The notes under the pieces were generated by a model. That model was not told the DNA's origin. It was given only the letters and a program-made list of their open reading frames with translations, and ran no database searches. A DNA stretch of 64,000 nt from Solen grandis (taxonomy: Eukaryota > Mollusca > Bivalvia > Adapedonta > Solenidae), in assembly GCA_021229015.1 (NCBI GenBank), contig CM037782.1, positions 62,237,909 to 62,301,908 of the forward strand. The letters are read 5' to 3'. Below, one piece after another: positions 11,666-23,392 of this stretch. Both the position numbers and the translations under genes were made by a program. Each line of letters begins with the position of its first letter. Position 1 is the first letter of the stretch.

Positions 11666-14084
11666 TTATTTAGATAAAGTAATATGAATAATATAGGGAA
11701 AGTTCCCCCTCTTTCTAAGGTTGGATGAAGGATTTATGTCCACGTTGTGCAGGTCTGATATAAACATCCTGGCCCTGATAAGACGGAAACCGCACACTGA
11801 GATAAAAGCCGCTGTCAGGTGACTGACCCTGTCTTTCGATGTCCCTCTGGAGAGCCAGTGGTTAACATGGTAACCTTTATATCTACTGAGCAAGTGTCAC
11901 TTTAAATCACAGGCAGAATTAGAGGTCTGTCATATGACACCCAATTTTTCCTAGCACTTGGACAGTGTTGGTCAGTAAAGATTAAAGGTCATTGGGTTAA
12001 TAACAACTCTCGGAAAAGATGCCTTGGGCCATGCTACTGGTACGGAAGGCCGTTTGAGCAAGCCACTACCCCAGGCCCTCTTGGGTCTGAAAATAAACTG
12101 ATTTTATATTAATTGGTAAATTATATTTTAGCAATTATCAAAGCCTTGCCTTGCTACTGAAATTGATTTTGCAGAATGCAGTTGAGTCTATTTGATAGCT
12201 TTGGCTTGGTTAGCCACAGAAACTTGACAATTTTTTTACTGTTTCAAAATATTTTTTCTTAGTATAGTGGCTAGTCTTCACATGCCTGTCATTATACCAA
12301 CTAACAAATAAGCCTTACACTGTATATGAGAGTTATATGAAAGAAATGATCTAATGCCACCAGTATGAAGCCAGATCAGACTGCAAGTAACTTGCTGATC
12401 AGGGTTTGTACAGTTTGCTTCTCATTTGCACATGCAATTTACAAAACATTTCAAATTGAGATTTACTCAGCTCAAAATTAACAATTCCTATATCAACACA
12501 ACTTTCTGTTAGGAAAGACCTAAATGAGTCTCCTATTAAGTTAAGTAAGGGTTAACTTAAAATACATTTATTGGTATTTCAAATGTAAATTCTGTGGAAA
12601 AAATATCTGCTAAGAAAAGCTAATCCCCATTTGATTAACTAAAATTAATATGCCATCTGAGGGCTGACTAAGAAACGTTCTTGTACATAATTGAGATGGA
12701 ACTGAATTTTACAATCAACCCTCAGTTTACAAATTTAATAGCTATGATTAACAAAGAGGAAATTCAAGATTTGTAGGGGTGAAGATTCTCCGATTTGAAG
12801 TTTAATTAGTTTCAGCTTGACTAATGCCTCTGTACTCTAACACAACTGTCTGACTGACGTGTTTGTTTCTTCTAAAAAAGCAGCAAAATTTTCGACATGG
12901 AAATATAATTGATGTAAATTTGATCTCACATATAAGGGACTATGTTTTGCCTTGGGTGGAAATGATGGATTTCTTTTTTGTGTTTTGAAGGAGATTAAAA
13001 CAGCATGTGCACTATGATTTTAGATAACATTTGTTTTTGAATAATAAAACCTCCCTCATGCCTTGTCTTACCATGCTGTTAAATTAATTGGAAAATTTTA
13101 GGGTCTATTTTGAAATTGAGGTAAATTGATAAATATGATCATGATTATAGTTCTATTCCAGTTTTATTCCAGATGCCAAAACATTAATGGAGATGATGGT
13201 ACAGTTTCTCAAATGATAAAATCAATCATTATCCGACACTAACTCATTATTTTCACTTCTACTTTTCATTTGTTACACTAAATAGTTTTACAGTGAGTAT
13301 CTGATGAAGATGTTATTATATTTAAGCCCCGTTTAAAACTTTCCATTAAAGTTGACTTAAAATGCTATGAAAAATTCTGTTTTAATTATTTGCAACATGC
13401 TTTCCAGTGTTATGATTTTAAAGTTTCAAGTTCAAAAGCTGGGTAATCGACAGGTATTTCTGTATCAACACGCCTTAAGGTGAGACTGAAGATTTGTTAT
13501 ACAAAAATAATTTGAAAGAATATCGAAAAATTGAAGGTATAATGCATCTCTCCTGTTTTAAGCAGTGAAAAAATTAGCCCTGCCTTCCCAATTCTTTGCT
13601 AGGTCAATGGCTAACAAACAGTATCACAAACAAATTTCATTTGAATAAACCAAGTCAACTATTGACTACCTGCATGTTCACCCAGTGTAGGTATTAGAAA
13701 GCCAATAACTCAATTTGAATACATCTGTACTCACCAGAATGATTCATTATTTCAGTCTAACAATAAAACCATAAAAATAAAATTAGGGAAAATATTTAAG
13801 GAAAGTATACTAGCTGTCCTATTTCATCTAAATACGCCGAAATAAATTTGTTATTTGGTGACTACTGTTCATGTTTATGCCAAAAAGCCTGGTAGATTGG
13901 TATCATACACACATGTGTATAAAACTATTTTACTTACTAAAATAATACAATAACTTTATAGAGGGAAGTCTTAAAACCAAAGGGATGGTGGAATATGGTG
14001 AGGGAAATGCATGAATACTTTGCAAAGATACAAATAAATCACAGGTTGTAATGTAAATCCAGGCTTGAATTCCACAAACATATA
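11666..14084. other. AT-rich, mostly unique sequence
   Basis: No gene recognised. A faint relic of the 'ccagatcagactgcaagtaa' hairpin motif lies at about 12360-12425. The block 11740-11880 is somewhat richer in G+C and looks unique. Nothing else supported. Confidence 0.4.
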
Positions 14085-14105
14085 ATATTAAGCACTTAGT
14101 AATAC

Positions 14106-14282
14106 TTAACCCTTTGCTCCAGATCAGGCTGATCAGGTTTTATGCTGTTCCCTGCTCCTCAGTGGTCTGGAAATGAGGATTTTGTAATTAAATTTGGTAA
14201 GGTTTAACTGTGGTTTTCTGCAGATCAGGCTTTATGTGGTACCTATTGCGTCAAACTGAGTCTATATGAGGGAAAGGGTGAA
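14106..14282 (+). mobile_element. MITE D copy 1, 5'-truncated chimera
   Basis: Keeps the hairpin's right arm ('ggctgatcaggttttatgct') through the right terminus 'tatatgagggaaagggtgaa'. The left end, however, reads TTAACCCTTTGCTCCAGAT, which is the left end of the neighbouring element E1 rather than of family D. The left hairpin arm is absent. Confidence 0.75.
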
Positions 14283-14296
14283 GCACTTAGTAATAC

Positions 14297-14539
14297 TTAA
14301 CCCTTTGCTTCAGATAGACTCATTTGACACATTGGCAAACTGAACAGATCCTGATCAGATGGAGCTGTCTAATCAGGGTCTCCTCTGTTGCTCATACAAT
14401 ATTGTAGCTCAGATTCTACACAGTTTGCATGGCAAGGAATAGTCCATTATTTCACATATTACCATGTAAAGTTCAGTGAATTAATTAATACTCATCAAGT
14501 CATAATTTGTACATGGATATTCATGAGGTGAAGGGTTAA
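14297..14539 (+). mobile_element. MITE E copy 1
   Basis: TTAACCCTTTGCTTCAGAT to GGTGAAGGGTTAA, flanked by TTAA. The interior has 'atagactcatttgacac', 'gagctgtctaatcagggtct' and 'gcatggcaagga', shared with 58856-59082 and 48060-48262. Non-coding; the ends and TTAA suggest piggyBac-type mobilisation. Confidence 0.7.
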
Positions 14540-14728
14540 AATTACTGTGTAATGGCAAATTTCAGTTTTTTTTCGAATAAAATTTCATTTGTTTCTCAAG
14601 TAAAAATATCCAAATATTATGTTTTTTTACAAATATCGGTAAGGAAATATTTCATGTTTTCCTTGTCATGTATGTAATTATTTCATAAAATAGGAATGAA
14701 TAAATGTATTTCTACCTAATGTAAGAAT

Positions 14729-14968
14729 TTAACCCTTTCCCTCATAGAGGACACCATGAAAAGACCTATGCGAACAGCATAAAACCAGATCAGCCTGCGA
14801 GTAACTCGCAGGCTGATCAGGTTTTATGCTGTTCGCTGCTCCTCAGTGGTCTGGAAATGAGGATTTTGTAATTAAATTTGGTAAGGTTTAACTGTGGTTT
14901 TCTGTAGATCAGGCTTTATGTGGTACCTATTGAGTGCGTCAAAATGAGTATATGAGGGGAAGGGTTAA
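14729..14968 (+). mobile_element. MITE D copy 2
   Basis: TTAACCCTTTCCCTCATA and its inverse bound 240 bp. The hairpin with arms 'gcgaacagcataaaacc' / 'ggttttatgctgttcgc' is intact, with one A-A mismatch and a TAA loop. Non-coding. TTAA target plus CCCT ends fit a piggyBac-type MITE. The piece 'ttaagtattactaaag' just outside is a relic of host element J. Confidence 0.85.
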
Positions 14969-15159
14969 GTATTACTAAAGTCTAAGTAATGTTGGTGGGA
15001 TTTTAGTCTGATTACTGGTATATATTGTTATTACCTATTTTAAAAAAAATGTTTGGGGGTAGAGGCATGCTGAATTTCTAGACCTCACTAGAATATAATG
15101 TTAAATGCAGGTAAATCATCCCACAGCTCTTTGCCTAGCTATGAGATTCACATCATTAG

Positions 15160-16400
15160 AGTTCAAACTTTTTTTTAACTTCCTTCATCTGATCGGATTG
15201 ATAATGAGAATCAGTGTTGAAATCCATCTATCATGAACCAGGGGACGGCCAGCCATCTGTATGACAAATTCATTAATCACCTGTAGTGTAGTCCGGTCAC
15301 GAAGATCTGCCAGCTTGACAAAGTCAGACAAGGGCTTGTCAGTATATACCTGATCACCAACCTTGATAGGGCCTTGCCTGTAGTATTAATACTGCAAGTT
15401 GGACACAGCTATCAGATCACTGAAGTCGATTGTCCGGATCAAGTGTCAGCTGACCATTGACAACATTTGACCACGTCATGGACAGGAACAGATCAAATTA
15501 TTGTGGTAATGACAGTGCAAATTGCCTGAAAGGTGTGAGATTGACCGATATGGAAGAAATAGACAGTCATGGGGTTTTTCTCCTCTTCATCAACATTGTA
15601 TGGTTTTGTTATAGAAAGAAAGGTCAAGGAGAAAAAGGTCAAGCTAGGCCATATTTGAATCTTCCATGGATCCATGACTTTAGACTCTTGGTGCCAACCA
15701 AGGCTAACCTTTACATCAATGCAATAGGAGGATGAATTTTCAAATAAGTTTTTAGCAACAAAAAATGCAAATGCAAATTTGAACCAGATCTGAGATAGAT
15801 ATTCAAAAAATTAATGATAAGACCTTGAGCCATATGGTAAAAAAAGATTGTGATTGTAATTGCTGTATTTTCTAAAATACAAATGTTTAATTTTACAGGA
15901 TGCTGTTGGTTTTATATTTAGGAAAAGCAAAGGACAAAGGAAAAAAATTCATACGGTAAAAAATTACCAGGTTTTTTAACATAAAGAAAACATTCACTGC
16001 AGATACTCTTTGTGAATCCAACCAGGAATGACAACTACATTTCCTCAGATGTGGACTGAATATAAAGTTGTAGCTCTATCATGCAGCCTGCAGGTCTCAG
16101 TAATGACACAACTTATCTTGTTAGCGACTCATCCGGCCATGCTTGTGTGCAGAGATAAGGCCCTGATGTTGTCATTGAAGTTTGTGAGTCTCTTGATAGC
16201 ATGATAAGAGTCTCGTGGACAACAGCAAAATCCATTTATTTCACCATTCCCAAATCATCCATGTGCAATGGTCGACGGGGCATAGCTTTTAAATTGCTCT
16301 TAAATACTGCGAGTTTTACATGCTTGCTGGTACCCTGTAGGATTACAAGTTGTCGTTGAGGTTTGTGTCACTGAGCAGGTTACGTGGCTCTATTGATTCA
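15160..16400. other. Unique, repeat-poor sequence
   Basis: Higher complexity than its surroundings (15180-15740 and 15990-16400), free of recognised repeats and without a convincing exon. It lies upstream of the candidate 5' exon, so regulatory content is possible but unproven. Confidence 0.3.
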
Positions 16401-16889
16401 AGAAGAAGCAAATTCCCAAAATGCTAGTTTCACAGAAAAGCTGTTTGTTGTTGCCATGGAATTTTGGCGCTATGCCTTCAAGAAACACTTTTCCAATTCC
16501 ATCAGAAAGCGCATTACTTTAATTTTGCATGTGCATGTCTTTACATTCAGGAATCAGTATGAATCTTTAAAGCTCAATGACAAATTTTTAATCATTTTTA
16601 GGCTTTGATCGCATTTATAATCTTTGCTAGACTTTCAGAATGGTACTATGCATGGAAACCAGCCGATAATGAATATACTCTAGTGTGTGGCACTGAGACA
16701 TAACTATGAAAGGTAATTGTATAAAATTAGTAAAAGCACTTATGTGGATATGATATAATTATATACCAGACATTAAACGGTTTCTTTTAGATGCCATTTG
16801 CATTTTTTCAAGTGTAAAGAAAATAAATTCTGGTTTTGTCAGAAGAAGTGTGACCTGCCGTGCGGTCTGTTACTGCCAACAATTGCTTA

Positions 16890-17010
16890 CTTGAGCATTT
16901 GCATTCCTTTTGTATCATAGTGTATAGAATACAAGCAGGGAACCAACTAGCAGACATTTGCGAACAGTCGCAAGCATTAGCCTTAACTGAACACAGGGTT
17001 GTATTATTTG
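16890..17010. repeat. Dispersed repeat L, copy 1
   Basis: 'atagtgtatagaatacaagc' 'agggaacca' ... 'gaacagtcgcaagcattag' 'ccttaactgaacacagg' parallels 36715-36805 over roughly 100 bp. Class unknown. Confidence 0.45.
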
Positions 17011-17113
17011 CATTACTCACACTGCAAACATTACGTCGGCTTGAAATCCTGCTTCTGACATGTTTTGGGAAATTGTCTTTTTCTTCACTTTTCAGTCAGG
17101 AATATAATTTCTA

Positions 17114-17359
17114 TTAATCCTTTCCCTCATAGAGGAAACCATGAATAGACAGACCTATGCGAACAGCATAGAACCAGATCAGCCTGTGAGTAACTTGCAG
17201 GCTGATCAGGTTTTATGCTGTTCGCTGCTCCTCAGTGGTCTGGAAATGAGGATTTAATAATTAAATTTGGTAAGGTTTAACTGTGGTTTTCTGCAGATCA
17301 GGCTTTATGTGGTACCTATTGAGTGCGTCAAAATGAGTCTATATGAGGGAAAGGGTTAA
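17114..17359 (+). mobile_element. MITE D copy 3
   Basis: TTAATCCTTTCCCTCATA at the left (one change) and an intact right end. The hairpin arms have two changes ('gtgagtaacttgcaggctg'). Carries the 'gaggatttaataattaaatt' variant. Confidence 0.85.
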
Positions 17360-17475
17360 ATTGCCTGTTAAAATTTTAAGAGCAATATTCCACTAAGACA
17401 TAAGTTACTTTGAAATAAGATAATATGACAAAACTATTTGGCCAGAGTTCTTTGTGAATAATGTCAGAAACATAC

Positions 17476-17564
17476 ACCACCCATTGAAAGCCAGAGGGGC
17501 TCATCAGCCTTCTTTTATAGATGCTGATGAGCCCATCTGGCTTTCATATGACATGTCAGGTGGT
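17476..17564. mobile_element. Foldback (hairpin) repeat
   Basis: Arms 'gaaagccagaggggctcatc' (from 17485) and 'gatgagcccatctggctttc' (to 17545) pair around a short 'cttcttttatagat' loop; outer 'accaccc' / 'aggtggt' extend it. Confidence 0.65.
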
Positions 17565-18361
17565 CATTTACATGATGCTAACCAGGAGATGCTTTACAAT
17601 GCTCATCTCATTAGATAACCAAGCAATTTTGGGGGTATTTCTGTGTTGAATGATAAAGGTAATACTGGGTAACATCATAACACTGCCATTAGTATGTCAG
17701 AGTTATCTGCCCTTATATCACTTTACTAATTGGTTGGGAGTTAAAGGTTACAATGATGGTGGTGTGAGACCTTCCTTTTGATGGTGTGAATCCTTTTACA
17801 TTTTAATGCTCAAAGTATTTTATTTTTAAATTGATTCTAAAAATAATAGATTGTATCCTTCCATATTTATTTGGTGCAGCTGTTTATCCTCACTTTTGAC
17901 CTACTCTAGGATTATGACTGTAAGACAATGCAAAGTAAATATTTAAATGATTTTCATTGGTAGGTATTCCTATACTTATGAAGAAAAGTATATGCCATTG
18001 TTTGTTGAAATGACAACTAGCTGAAATTTATATTTTGTATTCACAAAATTTTAATAAAAATATCATGACTGAATTACAGTTTCTTTGATGAATAAATAGT
18101 TGTTTTATCAAAACATTTCTCTAGGTGCACATTGAGACATGTATTGGGCCAAATCTGATATACATTTGTTAGGTAGGGTATGGATTGAGTTTGTTTTTTG
18201 TTTTTTTTAATTTTTATTTTAAAGTCAATGAATCATGGAAAACTGCAGTCCCAAAATGGCCACTATAAACGGCAGCTTGAAAATTTAGAGTCTGCAGGTT
18301 TTTGCAGTTAGGTAGGGTCGGGTTGCCCAAAACACAAAATTTTTTTAGGCCTCAGGAGCTC

Positions 18362-18710
18362 TCTTTGCCATGGTATCGGTCCTGGTGTGTGAGTGGTCAC
18401 TTTGTCTACTCCATTATTGGGAGGTCATGGGTTCAGTCCCCATTTACAACATACTCAAGTCTTAAAAAATGGCACTGGTATAGCTCCCTTGCTTAGTGCT
18501 CAGGAGGTTCCAGGACTGGTTGGCTCAGTGTCAGGATAAAGTGACTGAGTGTGGTAACATGCCAGAAGCATGTCTCGTGTGGTAACACGCCAGAAGCATG
18601 ATACTGCAGTATGGGAGCACTATATCTTTCTCAAGTAGACATGATGAATCTCCAAATGACTAAAATACTACCCAATCAACAAACAAACAAACAAACAAAC
18701 AAAATAAGTT
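18362..18710 (+). mobile_element. SINE B, near full length
   Basis: A decayed head with 'gggttcagtcccc' is followed by 'ggttccaggactggttggct', 'cagtgtcaggataaagtgac' and a short internal repeat 'ggtaacatgccagaagcatg' / 'ggtaacacgccagaagcatg', ending in an (AAAC)n tail. Confidence 0.7.
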
Positions 18711-19690
18711 TATATGAGTTGAGGGTTTAACGATGATAAATCTATACATTTGTGTAAGAAAACTCAAGAGAGATAATCCTTATTTATTTCCACTCCTGCA
18801 CAGGACAGGTTTTGTACTCAAGGAATATTATAAAACATTACATATCTGTGAGTCATTAATCATGTAAAGTCTTACCATGGTTAAATTCTGTATTCTTATG
18901 TATTTTCAAGGCTCAGGCTTAGTGTACATGGTATAAGGTAATGAGTAGCAATTCAAAGACTTTCTTTATACATCTAGTAACTTTTATGACCAGACTGTTG
19001 GACTAAAAAAGATATATGCTCTCATTTTGATTAAAGGTATTTATCATTCTCTAATTCAAGTCATTTTGGTATCTTTGATTTATCTTTAAAAGGAACTTGC
19101 AAAGGGATAGCTGCTTGGGCAACTCCCCCCTACCACACCATCCCCTCAATGACATGTTTTACTGATTCCATACCTTAATTATTATGTCGTGTGTGTGGGT
19201 GGGAAAGACATTGTGGTAAGGTTGTCGCAGATTATCTGTTAAGGACCTCCCAAGCCACCAGTATGAGAGACAAAGCGGGCCATACACATTCTTCTGTCTT
19301 CAGATTATCTGTGTGCCGAGGTAATTGTTTGCTCTTTCCCTTATCTTCCAGTTAAAGTTATTTATGAGGCTAGATATTACACAAAAGAACTTGGATGCCT
19401 ATAGGTTGCACAGTCTTCAAACATGCGTAATTATAGCATGAAAGATTTCTGCCAGCACATTTTTGAATGCGTAATTTACAACCAATGAAGAAGTTTGTCA
19501 ATTTGAAGTACAGCTGCTTAAACATGAAAGAGGCAGCTTGGTGCGATGTTTGACTAATGGATAACCCTGGTCACACTCTTATAAGCCATAAATGTTTTAT
19601 GTCCATTGCAGGGGTGTTGATAGAAGCTCATGATGATGTTAAGCATTTGTTATAGTTGAGTTTTAATCTTTTTTTTCCAAGATTATTGAA
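18711..19690. other. No gene or clear repeat
   Basis: AT-rich with a moderately complex block at 19190-19400; nothing recognised. Confidence 0.4.
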
Positions 19691-19693
19691 GGG

Positions 19694-19890
19694 TGCCGTG
19701 GTCTAGTGGTTAACATAACTGTGGATCTGATGGTTGTGGGTTTGAACCCTGTTGGGAGCAAGGATTTTTCATGACCCTTTCATGGCAGAAAGTACTAATC
19801 CAACCTTAAGGATCTTTTGAGAGGGATTAGTATAAGTCATAAGAACTTGTTTCCCAATTGACGTGAGGTCCATAAATAAGTTAAACCTTC
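19694..19890 (+). mobile_element. SINE family C
   Basis: The tRNA-like head (A box TGGTCTAGTGGTTA, B box GGGTTTGAACCC) is followed by 'tttttcatgacc' and a tail 'gagagggattagtataagtc' 'ataagaacttgtttcccaat'. Confidence 0.7.
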
Positions 19891-19924
19891 ATTTACTGGA
19901 TTAATAAGTCCTTAATCTGTGGTT

Positions 19925-20070
19925 TAAAGTCAGTTGTTTCATGTCAATTGGGAAACAAGTTCTTACAACTTATATTTATCCCACTTGAAAGTTCCAGGGT
20001 TGGACCAGTACTTTGTGCCTAAAGAAGGCCATGAAAAATCCTTGTCCCAACCTGGACCATTGCGCTTTTA
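19925..20070 (-). mobile_element. SINE family C, inverted neighbour
   Basis: 'caattgggaaacaagttctt' to 'gttggaccagtactttgtgc' and 'aaatccttgtcccaacc' is the reverse complement of the SINE C tail and body. With 19694-19890 it forms a tail-to-tail inverted pair. Confidence 0.65.
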
Positions 20071-20275
20071 TAAATCATATTAAGAAGAATAGGTTGTAGT
20101 CAAATTAGGAAATAACGGGCAGAACATTGAATAAATATCTAAAGATACAAAAAATTTAAGTGATGTGAAATTCAGAAAATAAAAAAACATTCTGCAAGAT
20201 CATAGGGAAAACATTAGGGGCGAATTTTAAAAAAGAGTCAAATACAAATGCAAGCATTAAAATCATGATGTTTTG

Positions 20276-20520
20276 GGGCATGAAATATAACAGCTAGTGG
20301 TAACGTGCCTTGATTCTCACCAAGGCGTCCCAAGTTTGATTCCTGGTCATATACATAAGAGTATACAGTGGTCACCCATCCAGACACGTGGGTTTTATCT
20401 GGGCTCTCCGCTTTTCCCAAAATAATGACCATATATACTGCCACAAAAGCCATTGAGAGTGATTAATACAAGTTGTGAGATCTTGTTTCATATTCGATGT
20501 AAAATAAATAAAATTTTAAC
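20276..20520 (+). mobile_element. SINE family C2
   Basis: The head with 'ttctcaccaaggcgtcccaa' and a B-box-like 'gtttgattcctgg' is followed by 'cagtggtcacccatccagac' and a tail 'cattgagagtgattaataca' similar to SINE C. A 20-bp direct repeat ('acaacaaatgcaatcac') lies just downstream at 20537-20577. Confidence 0.6.
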
Positions 20521-21144
20521 TTTAAAAGGAAATGAAAATACAACAAATGCAATCACAATACAACAAATGCAATCACAGGGTGAGATGGAGCTGCTCTTTG
20601 ATTTTAATAATGCACAGTTAAAATATCCCTCTATAAAACAACAAAATGGTTCATTTACAAAGACTTTGAATTTTTCTCCATAAAATATTTGATCTCAGCT
20701 TCATATTTATAAACTTCCCTAATAATGATTACAATGGGTTTGGGATTTCCTGTCATGTCTGTAATTTGTAATTTGAGGAGTCAGAACTTAGTTTTCACAC
20801 AACACAGATTAATGGGTTTTTAATAACTTTAATTTGCCTTGAAGGATTGGAACATTGGAAAGGTCAAGTTCAAAATTGATATATTTTTCAATATAAAATG
20901 TAATAGTTATGAGTTGCTAACTTAACAAGTGTTTCTTTTCTCTTTCTACATACATACATATAAACATTTATGTTCCCAGTCATAGATATCAGAATGTCTT
21001 AATACTGTGATACACATTGGATAAATTTATTTACCAATAGAAATTATATTTGCCAGTACTTAAACCCATATAAGGAATAATGAGCTGTTGCATCAATTTT
21101 TTCCAGTCAGTATCATCATGGCATAGAAAAATCTTTTTTTTGTC

Positions 21145-21250
21145 ACCTGCTGTAAGCAGAGGTGACACATAACATAGGGATCACTTTTCCGTCATCCATC
21201 TGTCTCTCCATCACACTTTTTCTGTCACGCTTCACCAGGTGACACACATG
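21145..21250 (+). repeat. Dispersed repeat M, copy 1
   Basis: 'gtcacctgctgtaagcagag' with 'catagggatcacttttccgt' and 'ccatctgtctctccatcaca' is matched at 29228-29345. Contains a small dyad CTGCTGTAAGCAG. I recall such 'gtccgtctgtctgtcc' repeats from bivalves. Confidence 0.55.
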
Positions 21251-21649
21251 TTCATTTAAGAACACTCTTGTTTCAGATTCCATTTAAGTTCATTCAATTT
21301 AAATTAAAATTCTGCAGATTTATATTCATCAGGTCATAAAGTTGTATATGATTATTCACTAGCTAAAGGGTTAAGCCCAGGCTCTTTCCTTGGATGAGTA
21401 AGCACTGTATATTCATAAACAGGAGAGAAGCAAATTGTTCCCTCCATTAATCAAGATTTTTTAATGTTTGTGCATAATTACACAATGTACATATAATATG
21501 TATCAGATGTACATGTAATACATTCCGGTGGATGAAATAGGACCCACACAAACCATGTTAAGATTTAATTGTTATGGAAATCCACCATCATTAAAGTGTA
21601 CCTTTATAACACCAGACCAACTATCAAACCTGATCAGCCTGTAATAAAC

Positions 21650-21852
21650 TTTACCCTTTACCTCATTGAATATGCATATAAAATATTTGACTTGATGAAT
21701 ATTCATTTACTGAACTTTGAATCGTATAGGATACAATGGATTTTTTTTTTTGTCATACAGAATGTCTTGCGGAGTCTGAACTATATCATGGTACAAGCAA
21801 AGAGCAGTCTGATCTGGGTATGCTCTGTTTGCCAATGAAGTAAAAGGTTTAA
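21650..21852 (-). mobile_element. MITE E copy 4, inverted
   Basis: Left 'ttaccctttacctcattgaa' is the reverse complement of the E right terminus. The interior 'gcagtctgatctgggtatgc' and 'tctgtttgccaatgaagt' match the E left half in reverse. Target site decayed. Confidence 0.5.
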
Positions 21853-22299
21853 AAAAGAAGATAAATATATATCTTTAACACTAATTTGAAAAAAAATTAA
21901 ATACTACGACTACTATACAAATCCCTTTCAATTGTTCCTGCGTTGGACTAGTACTTTTTTCCTGGTTGTGATAGTTTGAAGCCTCTAGTTTGGATTTAGC
22001 AGTACCTTTAAGTCCCAACCTTTCAACTCCTAGTCAGTGAACAGTAACCTTTTGACAAAGGAATTTGATATATTCTTAGTACACAGTCATATGTAAATGT
22101 TTAAACCGGTACCTGTGTATATGAAACAAGCTAATTCTTACAGAGATCTTCTGGAATTATTTATAACATGGGCAATGAAAGGGACACGATAAAAAAATCA
22201 AGTGTTATACTATTTGCCACTCATATATGCTTTTGAAGTGAGAGATCTGAAGTAAGTAGACTGAATGAGCATGTTCAGACTGAGAAATACAGTCAAACC

Positions 22300-22990
22300 T
22301 GTATTTGAGGTCTCCTCTGAATAATAGTCAACCCGTGAATACCTGTGAATAAAGGCCAAGGACTGGATTCTAGGCATTGAATCCAAATATGATTCATTTT
22401 TTTGGATAACAGCCAACCTGTGAATAAAGGACAGTGACTGAATTCTAAGCATTGAATTCATATAAAAATCAGCCTCATAATAAAAGCCATGTTACCTGTG
22501 AATAAAGGCCAGTGACTGGATTATAAATATGGAATCTATATAGAATTTGACCCCTGAAAAAAGCCAACCTGTAAATAAAGGCCAGTGACTGGATTCTAAG
22601 CATTGAATCCATATACAATTCAACCTCTGAATAACAGCTAACCTTTGAATAAAGGCCAATGACTAGATTCTCAGCATTGAATTCATATAGAATATACCCT
22701 CTGAATAACAGCAAACCTGTAAATAAAGACCAGTAACTAGATTCTAAGCCTTGAATCCATGTAGAATTCAACCTCAGAATAACAGCCATGTCACCTGTGA
22801 ATAAAGGCCATTTTCTGGAATCTAAACATTGAATCCATGCATATAAAAATTAGCCTCTGAATAACAGCCAATCTGTGAATAAAGGCCTGAGGAACTGGAT
22901 TCTAAGCATTGAATCCATATAAAAACCAGCCTCTGAATAACATTCACCCTCAGATAAAGGCCAGATTTCAATTTCCCTTGAGTGACCTTT
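22300..22990. repeat. Tandem repeat, about 74-bp unit, around nine diverged copies
   Basis: The unit contains 'ctgaataacagccaacctgt', 'gaataaaggccagtgactgg' and 'attctaagcattgaatccat'. The array begins after 'acagtcaaacctgtatttga', a widespread invertebrate repeat phrase. Reverse-strand frames are by-products. Confidence 0.75.
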
Positions 22991-23392
22991 GTCCACAAGT
23001 TATACTGTATATGCAGTCTGATCTAGGATACAACTCTGTGTAGAACAGTGTATATCTAATTGATAAAAGGGTATATACATAATACTATAGAATGTACTCT
23101 TCCCAAGTAATTATTTGGAAAGTAATTAATGCAACCAGTATAAAACTAGATCTACACTGAGATATATAGGAAATTTTAATCATACATGAAATATACTGTT
23201 CTCACCATAAAAGCTATATTAAGAGTAAACTGGACAGCAACTGTGCCTTTGAATGTACAAACCAGTATTAAAATGTCATAAAGTTTATCTGTCATCGCTG
23301 ACATTTGGATTTCAATTTGATTTTTTGTGGTATTTTGTGAATATGATTATTGGTCCATGCCCAGCAGTGGGGGTGAGAGTGTGTGTGCGATG

